From the NCBI GenBank assembly GCA_016722045.1, contig JADKGY010000032.1, forward strand, positions 1-64,000: DNA of 64,000 bases, read 5' to 3'. Source of the stretch: Candidatus Opimibacter skivensis (lineage in GTDB: Bacteria; Bacteroidota; Bacteroidia; Chitinophagales; Saprospiraceae). This document shows, piece by piece, positions 36,414 through 44,732 of the stretch; within the stretch, counting starts at the first letter, position 1; each line of letters begins with the position of its first letter. A program made the translations under genes and the position numbers. Under the pieces are notes generated by a model. It was not told the origin of the DNA. It saw only the letters and a list, made by a program, of their open reading frames with translations, and made no database searches.

Positions 36414-37127
36414 TCACCTTATCAAAAACACAGCAGGCACTTTATGTATCTCGGGCCACCCGGTTTTCTTCCACTCTGCTATCTTTTTCGTCAAGACCAT
36501 TCCATCCTCACCACCCAAACCTGCAGCAATACAGAAATTCCTGTTATGATCTAAATACTTTTCCACAGCTTGTATAATCTGCATATTGCGATAAGGTGTC
36601 TCAATCCATATTTGTGTAGCATCATCACGGTCAGCTCTTTTTTCCAGGTCCCTGAGTTGCGCAGGTAATTCATCTTTCTTCGCACTCAGATAGCCATGAA
36701 ATGCAAATCGCTGTCCCTCTAATCCTGATCCCATCAATGCCATCATGATACTTGAAGGACCCGAAAGTGGAACAACAATTATTCCCAGTCGCTGAGCTTC
36801 TCGTACAAAATGATTTCCAGGATCAGCTATTGCAGGTAGCCCTGCCTCAGACATGATGCCAATATTATGACCTTCAAGGGCAGGTCCTAAAAGAATTTCA
36901 ATTTCTTTACTGGTCAGTGCCTTTTCAGGTATTTCTTCAATCGAAAGCAAATCAATTGCCTTTGGAGGCTTGGTTGAACTAATATATCGTCTGGCTGTCC
37001 TGGCTCTTTCAACAATGAAATAGTCCAGTGAATGAAGGATTTGGATCACCTCAGGCGATATGCTTTCAAGGCCATTTTCAACAATTGGTGATGGCAGAAG
37101 AAAGAGCCTGCCTTGCAGTTTGGCCAT
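36414..37127 (-). CDS. RsmI-like SAM-dependent methyltransferase (tetrapyrrole methylase family)
   Basis: 237 residues. RLFLLPSPI starts the SAM-binding fold; YFIVERARTARRYIS follows; IGIMSEAGLPAIADPGNHFV is the family's Gly-rich signature (RsmI has EAGTPxISDPG); VPLSGPSSIMMALMGSGLEG and FAFHGYLSAKKDE follow, then TQIWIETPYRN. RsmI methylates the 2'-OH of C1402 in 16S rRNA; Bacteroidota often carry a second, shorter paralogue like this one whose target is not proven. The start is 31 bp from the divergent scpA gene. Confidence 0.8.
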   Translation of the reverse strand: MAKLQGRLFLLPSPIVENGLESISPEVIQILHSLDYFIVERARTARRYISSTKPPKAIDLLSIEEIPEKALTSKEIEILLGPALEGHNIGIMSEAGLPAIADPGNHFVREAQRLGIIVVPLSGPSSIMMALMGSGLEGQRFAFHGYLSAKKDELPAQLRDLEKRADRDDATQIWIETPYRNMQIIQAVEKYLDHNRNFCIAAGLGGEDGMVLTKKIAEWKKTGWPEIHKVPAVFLIR

Positions 37128-37132
37128 AATGA

Positions 37133-37140
37133 TATCTTTG
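37133..37140 (+). promoter_or_regulatory. -7 box upstream of scpA
   Basis: TATCTTTG, 18 bases before the scpA GTG, in the short divergent gap. Confidence 0.5.
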
Positions 37141-37158
37141 GACCTCTAAAAGTAACCT

Positions 37159-37923
37159 GTGCAATTGACATACAATATCAAGATCGAAGCTTTTGAGGGT
37201 CCATTTGACCTGCTACTCTTTTTCATTGAGCGCGATGAACTTGATATCTATGATATCCCCATTGCCAAAATCACTGACGATTTCCTTGGCTATGTCCATA
37301 CCATGGAGAACCTCAACATCGACCTCGCTTCAGAATTTATCCTTGTAGCCGCCACGCTCATGCGGATCAAAGCTAAAATGCTGATTCCGAGGAAAGACGT
37401 AGACGAAAATGGCCAGGAAATTGATCCACGCGAAGAGTTAATTCAACGCCTTTTAGAATACAAATCCTATAAGGAAATCACTGAAGACCTCCGTCGCAAG
37501 GAAGAATCAAGGTCAATGTCTTTTCCCCGCGGAAATGTAGAAATAGAACTCCAATCGCTTGCAGAAGAGGCACTTGCAGATGCTGAATTGGAAAGCCTCA
37601 CCCTTTATCGTCTTCTTCAGGCATTCAAGCGTGTGATGGAACGCTTTGAGTATCAAAAGCTTCACCCTGTCCATACAATCATACAATATACCTTCACTGT
37701 CCAGGAAGAACAAGCCTCCATCACTTTCAAGCTCCAATTGAAACCAAGACTTGAGTTCATGGACGTCTTTTTAGGCTGCGAAAACCGGATTCATGCGATC
37801 ATCACTTTCCTGGCATTACTGGAAATGATCAATAGCCAGGTGGTACGAATGATAGCCGGCGATACGGTCAATAATTTCTGGATTGAGGCCCAACCCGAAG
37901 CAGATAAATCTGAGGAAGAATAA
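37159..37923 (+). CDS. scpA: segregation and condensation protein A
   Basis: ScpA is the kleisin subunit of the SMC-ScpAB condensin that organises the chromosome. GTG start; YNIKIEAFEGPFDLLLFFIE and ELDIYDIPIAKITDDFLGYV are the conserved SMC-neck-binding N-terminus. ASEFILVAATLMRIKAKMLI is the next family block, and the acidic, helical middle (REELIQRLLEYKSYKEITED) is typical. The C-terminal winged helix ends in VRMIAGDTVNNFWIEAQ. 254 residues. scpB is not adjacent. atpD begins 107 bp downstream on the same strand with its own promoter. Confidence 0.93.
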   Translation: MQLTYNIKIEAFEGPFDLLLFFIERDELDIYDIPIAKITDDFLGYVHTMENLNIDLASEFILVAATLMRIKAKMLIPRKDVDENGQEIDPREELIQRLLEYKSYKEITEDLRRKEESRSMSFPRGNVEIELQSLAEEALADAELESLTLYRLLQAFKRVMERFEYQKLHPVHTIIQYTFTVQEEQASITFKLQLKPRLEFMDVFLGCENRIHAIITFLALLEMINSQVVRMIAGDTVNNFWIEAQPEADKSEEE

Positions 37924-37946
37924 CTTAGAAAATCTTCAAAGACAGC

Positions 37947-37978
37947 TTGGTTTTCACGGGGTAAAATTTCTATCTTTG
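37947..37978 (+). promoter_or_regulatory. promoter of atpDC (TTG - 21 - TATCTTTG)
   Basis: TTG at 37947-37949 and TATCTTTG at 37971-37978 followed by GCGCC match both parts of the Bacteroidota housekeeping promoter. The leader to the atpD ATG is about 50 bases. Confidence 0.75.
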
Positions 37979-38029
37979 CGCCACATTTAGACCTTATTTC
38001 GATCCTAACTATAAGTATATCAATATATT

Positions 38030-39544
38030 ATGAACGTCGGTACCATTAAGCAGATCATAGGCCCAGTAGTGGATGTAAGTTTTGCAGGCGAAGGGAGCAA
38101 AATTCCTGATATCCTCAACGCTTTGGAAATCACCCGCACCAATGGTGAGAAGGTTATCCTTGAAGTGCAGCAACATTTAGGAGAAGACAGCATTCGTGCT
38201 GTTGCCATGGATAGTACTGACGGGTTGATGAGAGGAATGGATGTGGTGGACACAGGCAAGAACATTTCAATGCCTGTCGGCGAACAAATAAAGGGTCGCT
38301 TATTCAACGTAGTCGGCGAAGCCATCGATGGTATTGGACCAATTCCAAAAGATGAAAACTCTTATTCAATCCACAGAAAACCACCTCTGTATGAAGACCT
38401 GTCTACAAGCAAAGAAATTCTGTATACAGGTATCAAAGTTATTGACCTTATCGAACCTTATTCAAAAGGTGGAAAGATCGGACTCTTCGGAGGAGCAGGT
38501 GTAGGAAAAACTGTATTGATCATGGAATTGATCAACAACATCGCAAAAGGATATGCAGGTATTTCGGTTTTCGCAGGTGTAGGTGAACGTACACGTGAGG
38601 GAAATGACCTTCTCCGCGAAATGATTGAATCAGGTGTAATCAAATACGGCCATGAATTTCAGGAAAGTATGGAAGCCGGCGGATGGGATCTTTCCAAAGT
38701 CGATATGAATGAACTATCCAAATCACAGGCCACCCTTGTATTCGGACAAATGAATGAACCTCCTGGTGCTCGTGCCCGGGTTGCGTTATCAGGTCTTACC
38801 GTTGCTGAATATTATCGTGATGGTGATCTCAGTGATCCGGCAGGAGGACGTGATATCCTTTTCTTTATTGACAATATCTTCCGCTTTACACAAGCCGGAT
38901 CAGAAGTATCAGCGCTTCTTGGTCGTATGCCTTCTGCTGTAGGTTACCAGCCAACACTCGCTACGGAGATGGGTGTGATGCAGGAAAGAATTACATCTAC
39001 AAAAAGAGGTTCTATTACTTCGGTACAAGCCGTATACGTTCCTGCAGATGACTTGACTGACCCTGCTCCTGCTACAACATTTGCTCACCTTGATGCTACC
39101 ACAGTATTAAGTCGTAAAATCGCAGCATTAGGTATTTATCCTGCTGTAGATCCACTCGATAGTACCTCAAGAATCCTGGATCCACTGATCATCGGCGAAG
39201 ATCACTACAACACAGCCATGGCTGTCAAAGGAATCCTTCAGCGTTACACAGAACTTCAGGACATCATCGCTATCCTCGGATTAGAAGAACTCTCTGAAGA
39301 AGACAGACAGGTGGTCCATCGTGCACGTCGTATCCAGCGTTTCTTGTCACAACCATTCCACGTTGCGGAACAATTCACAGGCAAGCCTGGTGCATTAGTT
39401 CCTATTGATGAAACGATACGCGGATTCAAGATGATCCTTAATGGTGAGGTAGATCAGTATCCTGAAGCAGCCTTTAATCTTAAAGGCGGTATCGATGAAG
39501 TAATCGAAGAAGGAAAGAAAATGTTAGCCGAAGCCGGCAATTAA
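38030..39544 (+). CDS. atpD: ATP synthase F1 subunit beta
   Basis: Catalytic subunit of F-type ATP synthase, 504 residues. N-terminal barrel (GTIKQIIGPVVDVSF), P-loop GLFGGAGVGKTV near residue 150, VGERTREGNDLLREM, the Walker B strand DILFFIDNIFRFTQAGSEVS and the DELSEED-region equivalent ILGLEELSEEDRQVVHRARR. Everything needed for catalysis is present. In this organism atpD and atpC form a separate two-gene operon, away from the other subunit genes at 55-61 kb. Confidence 0.98.
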   Translation: MNVGTIKQIIGPVVDVSFAGEGSKIPDILNALEITRTNGEKVILEVQQHLGEDSIRAVAMDSTDGLMRGMDVVDTGKNISMPVGEQIKGRLFNVVGEAIDGIGPIPKDENSYSIHRKPPLYEDLSTSKEILYTGIKVIDLIEPYSKGGKIGLFGGAGVGKTVLIMELINNIAKGYAGISVFAGVGERTREGNDLLREMIESGVIKYGHEFQESMEAGGWDLSKVDMNELSKSQATLVFGQMNEPPGARARVALSGLTVAEYYRDGDLSDPAGGRDILFFIDNIFRFTQAGSEVSALLGRMPSAVGYQPTLATEMGVMQERITSTKRGSITSVQAVYVPADDLTDPAPATTFAHLDATTVLSRKIAALGIYPAVDPLDSTSRILDPLIIGEDHYNTAMAVKGILQRYTELQDIIAILGLEELSEEDRQVVHRARRIQRFLSQPFHVAEQFTGKPGALVPIDETIRGFKMILNGEVDQYPEAAFNLKGGIDEVIEEGKKMLAEAGN

Positions 39545-39561
39545 TTCAATCAGGCCAGATC

Positions 39562-39813
39562 ATGCATCTAGTTGTTCTTACACCCGATAAGGAATTATTC
39601 CAGGGCACAGTTACATCAGTCAATGTCCCTGCTATCGGCGGACGATTTGAAGTATTACAAAATCACGCCCCTATCGTAGCCGCGCTTGAGAAAGGTGAAG
39701 TAAGATTAAAACTGTCAAAAGGTGAAACTAAATCCATACGGATCGAAAATGGTTTCATTGAAGTCCTGAGGAATGAAATTTCTTTACTGGTCACCGGAGT
39801 AATTGAAGAATAA
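39562..39813 (+). CDS. atpC: ATP synthase F1 subunit epsilon (short form)
   Basis: 83 residues: MHLVVLTPDKELFQGTVTSV, VPAIGGRFEVLQNHAPIVAA and RIENGFIEVLRNEISLLVTG form the N-terminal beta-sandwich that contacts gamma and the c-ring. The C-terminal helical hairpin, which inhibits ATP hydrolysis in E. coli (about 135 residues), is absent, as is usual in Bacteroidota. It lies 17 bp after atpD, same operon. Confidence 0.93.
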   Translation: MHLVVLTPDKELFQGTVTSVNVPAIGGRFEVLQNHAPIVAALEKGEVRLKLSKGETKSIRIENGFIEVLRNEISLLVTGVIEE

Positions 39814-39897
39814 AATAACGTGAGTTCTTTTTTGATTCAAGTTGATGATTTCTGATCTCTTCGCCTTCGCCCTTCGCCTTTGCTAATTGCTTATTGC

Positions 39898-40680
39898 CTA
39901 TTGACCATTGCTTTTCATTTTCCACAACTCCCACAACTTCACCTCCCTCAGCCACACATAATGCATTTCACTTTTTGAAATGATCCATCCATAATACCCA
40001 TCGAGGAAACCTAAGCGTATAATATATCCCATTAAAAATCTTGCAAGAGGTTTGAGGAGCATACGCCACAATTTTGATTTCTTTCCTGCAGCGTAGAGCG
40101 CTTCAGCAGCACGCGTACTATGCTTCTCATTTGTTTGATTACGGCTTGATATATTTTCATCAGCCAGATGCATCAGGTCGCCATTCAATTGACCGATTTT
40201 TGCATTTGCCAATGGCTGCATGACATCATGTGGATCTTTTCCGGTGATGTGTATTTTCCTGCGGTCAAAAAATCTGATTTTCCGATCGGGATACCAATTA
40301 CCATGTCTTATCCAGGTATCACCGATTTTATTTCTACGATTGGATGTGTACCCATCATATTCAGATGATGTCCTTGCTTTTAAGATAGAAGATTTTAATT
40401 CGGGACTTAAATATTCATCCGCATCAATCGTCAGCACCCAATCATATTCTGCGAGCTGAATCAATCGCGTTTTCTGATTGACATAGCTATCGAATGGACA
40501 TTGCTCGATGCGTGCACCAAAACCACGTGCGATATCAATCGTTGCATCAGTAGAATAACTATCCAGTATCAGGATCTCATCTCCTAAGCCACGCACCGAT
40601 TCGAGGCACCTGCCGATGTTTTCTTCTTCATTGTATGTCATGACTACAATGGAAAGAGGCTGGACGTCTGCTGATGGCAT
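39898..40680 (-). CDS. glycosyltransferase family 2 (WaaE/KdtX-like)
   Basis: 260 residues. GT-A fold start LSIVVMTYNEEENIGRCLES, LDSYSTDATIDIARGFGARI and the metal-binding VLTIDADEYLSPELK. SNRRNKIGDTWIRHGNWYPD and RKIHITGKDPHDVMQPLANA match the KdtX/WaaE group that adds beta-linked sugars to lipopolysaccharide core, but the acceptor here is unknown. It lies 14 bp downstream of the response regulator and may be part of that operon, hinting at envelope control. Confidence 0.85.
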   Translation of the reverse strand: MPSADVQPLSIVVMTYNEEENIGRCLESVRGLGDEILILDSYSTDATIDIARGFGARIEQCPFDSYVNQKTRLIQLAEYDWVLTIDADEYLSPELKSSILKARTSSEYDGYTSNRRNKIGDTWIRHGNWYPDRKIRFFDRRKIHITGKDPHDVMQPLANAKIGQLNGDLMHLADENISSRNQTNEKHSTRAAEALYAAGKKSKLWRMLLKPLARFLMGYIIRLGFLDGYYGWIISKSEMHYVWLREVKLWELWKMKSNGQ

Positions 40681-40694
40681 TTGGTATGGAGTAA

Positions 40695-41390
40695 CTAGGC
40701 CTTCCTGTCGGGTATATTCAATTTGAAACCTACACTATGTACATTTTCAATTGAAATATCAGGATCATCATTTAGATATTTACGAAGACGGCTGATAAAT
40801 ACATCAAGACTTCTTCCATAGAAATAATCATCCTTTCCCCAGATATCTTCCAGGATATCAGATCTCCGGATGACTTGATTTGGTCTTGAAGCCAGGTAAT
40901 ACAGAATATCCGCTTCACGCTGCGTGAGGCCGCGCGCTGTTCCATTGACAGAAAGATCAAGATTGGGATAATCAAATAAATATAGGCCTACCGTCATCGC
41001 TTCTTTCGGAGCAGCCTCTATGACTTTGCGACGGCGGAGAAATACATTGATCCTGAATTTTAATTCTTCGAAACTGTAAGGCTTAGTCACATAATCATCA
41101 CCACCCAGAAGAAATCCTTCCATCTTATCCTCTTGCATTGATTTGGCCGTCAAAAATATAATAGGGATATGCTTGCTTACACCTCTTATTTTTCGGGCCA
41201 GTTCAAAGCCATCTAATTGAGGAAGCATCACATCCAGCAGACAGATATCAAATTCTGCTTTCCTGAATATCGACCAGGCTTCTTTTCCATTGACAGCATG
41301 GGTCACATCGTAACCCTCCATTTCCAGTTGATCCTTCGTTATAAAACTTAGTGAATCATCATCCTCTACATAAAGTATTCGTTCCTTCAT
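40695..41390 (-). CDS. OmpR/PhoB-type response regulator (RprY-like)
   Basis: 231 residues. The receiver has the acidic pair in ILYVEDDDSLSF, the phospho-acceptor Asp in DICLLDVMLPQLDGFEL, and the switch residues in IFLTAKS and YVTKPYS. The C-terminal winged helix has LTQREADILYYLASRPNQVI and GRSLDVFISRLRKYLNDDPD. It overlaps the histidine-kinase stop by one base (ATGA-type junction). The pair resembles RprX/RprY of Bacteroides, whose targets are not fully known. Confidence 0.93.
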   Translation of the reverse strand: MKERILYVEDDDSLSFITKDQLEMEGYDVTHAVNGKEAWSIFRKAEFDICLLDVMLPQLDGFELARKIRGVSKHIPIIFLTAKSMQEDKMEGFLLGGDDYVTKPYSFEELKFRINVFLRRRKVIEAAPKEAMTVGLYLFDYPNLDLSVNGTARGLTQREADILYYLASRPNQVIRRSDILEDIWGKDDYFYGRSLDVFISRLRKYLNDDPDISIENVHSVGFKLNIPDRKA

Positions 41391-42673
41391 CAGGCCTTTA
41401 TTGGTAAATTAAATGAAAACCGGCTTCCTTTTCCAAGTGCACTTTCAACCATGATATTTCCTTTGTGCATCTGGAGGATTTTTTTGACATAATGCAACCC
41501 TAATCCGAAACCTTTAATATCATGTACATTCCCTGAAGGTACTCTATAGAATTTATTAAACAAATGTTTTTGATGGGCCGGTGCTATACCGATACCCCGA
41601 TCCACTATGGAGATTGAGAGGTGATGACCTTCATCTTCTGTGATAATATCAATAGGTTTGTCTGCAGGGGAATATTTGACAGCGTTATCGATCAGATTAT
41701 TGATCACATTGCCGAGGTGCGTCCGGTCCCCTTCCACTTCAATGTGCTTTGCCTGATATATCCGGTTGAAAACTCTTCCTTCAATTCCGGCTTCTGCAGC
41801 TTTAGAATCAAGCACTTCATCGATCAATGTATGCATATTGATCTTCTCAGGTTTGAGCTTAAATTCACCAGATTCCAGCCTGGCAATATTGAGCAATTTT
41901 TCAACCTGCGTATTGAGTCGCTGATACTGTGATCTGATCAACTCCGTATATCTGCTCAGCCGGGCATCATCCTGGATCACATGTTGTTTGGAAAGAAAGT
42001 CGCTTGATAATTGAATCGAGGTCAAGGGCGTTTTAAATTCATGCGTCATGTTATTGATGAAATCACGTTGCATTTCCGAATAACGTCTTTGACTCAGAAT
42101 CACCCACATGGCATATGCAAAGAAAGCTACTGTAAGAGCTGCAATTAATGCTAATGTCCAGGTAAGACTTGAACTTGCCGTAAGATTTTCATCCCGAGAT
42201 GGAAATTTTACACCGAAATATGTTGATCCATAAGATTTAAATTCTTCATATTTAAGGAGCTTGGCATCTGTTGTGACAGGCTTATCAGGATCAATGAGGT
42301 TACAATGGTTACCATAGACTATTTCATCATTTGTGCAATCGTAAATTCCATATTCAAATTCAGAATAGCCATTCACAGAGCTGAATTCCTCAAGCAGAAA
42401 ATGTTCAAGAGCCATCGCATCAATTTTATCATTGAAATTGATGATATAATAATTCGGTGTCAGTCTCTTTATAAACTCTCCTTGAGGTAAGGTTGAATTA
42501 TTAAAGTCAGCGAGCTTTTGCGCCACCTTTCGCAAAGCAATCATAGTCGTCTGATGAAAAGACTGTGACTCATGACTTCTTTGCTGACTAAGCCAATAAG
42601 ACTGCATGGCGATAATGCTCAGTATGGCAATAGCCCCCAAAACAATGACTAAACGGATATTTGAATTACGCAT
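41390..42673 (-). CDS. sensor histidine kinase (RprX-like)
   Basis: 427 residues. Membrane helix 1 (LVIVLGAIAILSIIAM), a periplasmic sensor region of about 140 residues, helix 2 (SLTWTLALIAALTVAFFAYA), then the H-box FINNMTHEFKTPLTSIQLSS with the phospho-His, the N-box NVINNLIDNAVKYSP, DRGIGIAP and GFGLGLHYVKKI. The periplasmic part has two cysteines. No HAMP domain is visible between helix 2 and the H-box. First gene of the kinase-regulator-glycosyltransferase run. Confidence 0.93.
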   Translation of the reverse strand: MRNSNIRLVIVLGAIAILSIIAMQSYWLSQQRSHESQSFHQTTMIALRKVAQKLADFNNSTLPQGEFIKRLTPNYYIINFNDKIDAMALEHFLLEEFSSVNGYSEFEYGIYDCTNDEIVYGNHCNLIDPDKPVTTDAKLLKYEEFKSYGSTYFGVKFPSRDENLTASSSLTWTLALIAALTVAFFAYAMWVILSQRRYSEMQRDFINNMTHEFKTPLTSIQLSSDFLSKQHVIQDDARLSRYTELIRSQYQRLNTQVEKLLNIARLESGEFKLKPEKINMHTLIDEVLDSKAAEAGIEGRVFNRIYQAKHIEVEGDRTHLGNVINNLIDNAVKYSPADKPIDIITEDEGHHLSISIVDRGIGIAPAHQKHLFNKFYRVPSGNVHDIKGFGLGLHYVKKILQMHKGNIMVESALGKGSRFSFNLPIKA

Positions 42674-42680
42674 GTGGAGT

Positions 42681-42688
42681 CAAAGTTA
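42681..42688 (-). promoter_or_regulatory. -7 box of the two-component operon
   Basis: Minus-strand TAACTTTG, 7 bases before the kinase ATG. The remainder of the 258-bp divergent gap shows no other clear signal. Confidence 0.55.
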
Positions 42689-42931
42689 GCTGTGTTTGGA
42701 AGGAATTGGGTGATCGGCATCATTTAACAATATCCTAATGAAAACAGCCATAATAAAGGATTTGTGATCGATTTCAATATTTCTCAAACGTCATTTCTCG
42801 TCATTAAGTTTTCATCCATCCAGACTGCCATTTCATCTAAATTCAGGGATACCCGGCATTGCAGATCGTTAGGTTTATGAATCCGGGATATTATCGGATA
42901 AAACAGTTTCCTTCATTTAATTCTAAACGAT

Positions 42932-44068
42932 ATGAGAAAGCAATTACTTACCACACTTATCACCATTTCATCTCTAAGCTGTATGATTGGCCAGGGCCTC
43001 AGTCTTCCTCCGAGCGGTGATAATCAAAAATGTTCGATAACCCAACATATTGGAACTCTGGTCACTGTAACTGTAGACTACAGCAGCCCCAACGTAACCG
43101 GGCCGAGTGGGGAGGACAGGAATGGAAAAATATGGGGCCAGCTCATTCCCTACGGTTTTACCGATCTCGGTTTCGGTCTTCGCAAACCCGCTCCGTGGCG
43201 AGCAGGTGCTAATGAAAGTACTACTATCACCTTCTCCCATGATGTGATGGTGGAAGGCAAACCACTTAAAGCCGGGAAATATGGACTATTCCTTGAAGTA
43301 GAAGCCACCGGTCCATGGACATGGATTTTTTCAAACAATAGTACAGCATGGGGTAGTTTTTTCTACGATGAAAAAGATGATGCCCTCCGGGTGCAGGTTC
43401 AGCCAATGGAGCATGCTCATACAGAATGGTTGACTTATTCATTCACTGATCGTCAACCTACCGAAGCCACATTAGAGTTACAGTGGGAACAAAAAAGCAT
43501 CCCCATGCACATTGCCGTCACAGGTATGAATGACCTCTACATATCTCAGATCAGCCGCGAACTTCAAAACTTTCAGGGCTTCGATGCTGACAATTATGCC
43601 GCTGCAGCTAATTTCCTTTTAACAGCTAATTACAAACTTGATAAAGCCCTTGAATGGGCAACATTTGCTACTGACTCACCAACCAATGGTGTTCAGAATT
43701 TTACAAATGTGACGACGAAGGCCAATGTGCTTTTAAAAATGGGCAAAAAGGATGAAGCGATGACAGCTTTTGAATCTGCTATGAAGTTATCTGATGCCGG
43801 GGCAGGTCAGGTGCATCAACTTGGAAGAACTTTGCTAATGCAGGGCGAGAAAGACATGGCGATGAAAATCTTCAAAACAAATTTTGACAACAATAAAGGC
43901 GCCTGGCCAACCACTGTCGGTATGATGCGAGGCTTGTCGGCCTTAGGAAAATATGATGAAGCATTGACCTATGCCCAGACTGCCCTGGTTCAGGCTCCGG
44001 ATGAATTGAATAAAAAGAACCTGACAAATATGATCGAAAAACTCAAAAGCAAAAAGGATGTGAATTAA
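42932..44068 (+). CDS. DUF2911 domain protein with C-terminal TPRs
   Basis: 378 residues with a signal peptide (MRKQLLTTLITISSLSCMIG). LVTVTVDYSSPNVTGPSGED, GKIWGQLIPYGFTDLGFGLR and WRAGANESTTITFSHDVMVE are the DUF2911 core, with LKAGKYGLFLEVEATGPWTW following. From about residue 210 the protein becomes helical with TPR units (NYAAAANFLLTANYKLDKAL, ANVLLKMGKKDEAMTAFESA, MRGLSALGKYDEALTYAQTA). Function unknown; probably periplasmic. It is followed by a good terminator. Confidence 0.85.
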   Translation: MRKQLLTTLITISSLSCMIGQGLSLPPSGDNQKCSITQHIGTLVTVTVDYSSPNVTGPSGEDRNGKIWGQLIPYGFTDLGFGLRKPAPWRAGANESTTITFSHDVMVEGKPLKAGKYGLFLEVEATGPWTWIFSNNSTAWGSFFYDEKDDALRVQVQPMEHAHTEWLTYSFTDRQPTEATLELQWEQKSIPMHIAVTGMNDLYISQISRELQNFQGFDADNYAAAANFLLTANYKLDKALEWATFATDSPTNGVQNFTNVTTKANVLLKMGKKDEAMTAFESAMKLSDAGAGQVHQLGRTLLMQGEKDMAMKIFKTNFDNNKGAWPTTVGMMRGLSALGKYDEALTYAQTALVQAPDELNKKNLTNMIEKLKSKKDVN

Positions 44069-44100
44069 TTATTTCATTATCAATATTAATTTTTGGTTTA

Positions 44101-44127
44101 AAGCCGTGTTTCCGCACGGCTTTTTTA
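44101..44127 (+). terminator. rho-independent terminator
   Basis: AAGCCGTG - TTTCCG - CACGGCTT stem followed by six T's. Confidence 0.9.
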
Positions 44128-44169
44128 TTACTCCACGGGTTAAAACCCGTGGCAATTCATGTGTAATGC

Positions 44170-44260
44170 CCCGCTATTCGAAGTTTATCAACTTCGAATC
44201 CATATCATAAATCTATTTCGATATCATCCTCAAGCAGCTTGAAGCTGCGATTGAAAATCT
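44170..44260. repeat. single copy of the 104-bp palindromic repeat family
   Basis: Hairpin B (TTCGAAGTT-TATC-AACTTCGAA) followed by CATCCTCAAGCAGCTTGAAGCTGCG (hairpin A with one loop change). 18 kb from the tandem copies at 26.3 kb. The remaining 130 bases up to padR hold a short GCCTTT word array and the promoter. Confidence 0.85.
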
Positions 44261-44345
44261 CCCTGTCTTAGCCTTTGCCTTTGCCTCTTTTCCTTCTTTC
44301 GTCGTTTTTTTAACACTTTTCATCAGGTACCTTGCTTAATTAGTG

Positions 44346-44386
44346 TACTTTGTTATACATAGTACTAAATAATAAACATATATTTG
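44346..44386 (+). promoter_or_regulatory. padR promoter with a candidate PadR operator
   Basis: TATATTTG at 44379-44386 ends 4 bases before ATG 44391. Just upstream is an inverted repeat, TACTTTG-TTATA-CATAGTA (44346-44364, one mismatch), of the size PadR-type regulators bind, suggesting autorepression. Confidence 0.5.
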
Positions 44387-44390
44387 TGCC

Positions 44391-44732
44391 ATGAAAATTG
44401 ATAACATGAAAGCCCAGATGAGGAAAGGAGTCCTGGAAATGTGCATTCTGTCCCTGTTGTCAGCTGAAGAAATGTACACCTCTGACATCATTGACAGACT
44501 ACGGAATGCACAGCTTGTCGTTGTTGAAGGCACACTCTATCCTCTTCTCACAAGGCTCAAGAATGATGGTCTGCTTGAATATTACTGGCAGGAATCAAAT
44601 TCCGGACCTCCCCGTAAGTATTTTAAGATCACCTCTGAAGGAAATAATTTCCTCAGGGAATTAAGAGATTCCTGGGAAGAAATCAACCAGGCCGTTTCAA
44701 TCACTTCGCAAAACATACAAATCCATGAATAA
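44391..44732 (+). CDS. PadR family transcriptional regulator
   Basis: 113 residues, a winged-helix repressor. AQMRKGVLEMCILSLLSAEE and MYTSDIIDRLR begin the helix-turn-helix; VVEGTLYPLLTRLKNDGLLE and PRKYFKITSEGNNFLREL are the recognition helix and wing of the family. The start may be ATG 44391 (leaderless) or 44406. It overlaps the next gene by 8 bp, so the two proteins are made together. PadR next to a PspC-domain gene is a recurrent pair in Bacteroidota, suggesting control of an envelope-stress response. Confidence 0.93.
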   Translation: MKIDNMKAQMRKGVLEMCILSLLSAEEMYTSDIIDRLRNAQLVVVEGTLYPLLTRLKNDGLLEYYWQESNSGPPRKYFKITSEGNNFLRELRDSWEEINQAVSITSQNIQIHE

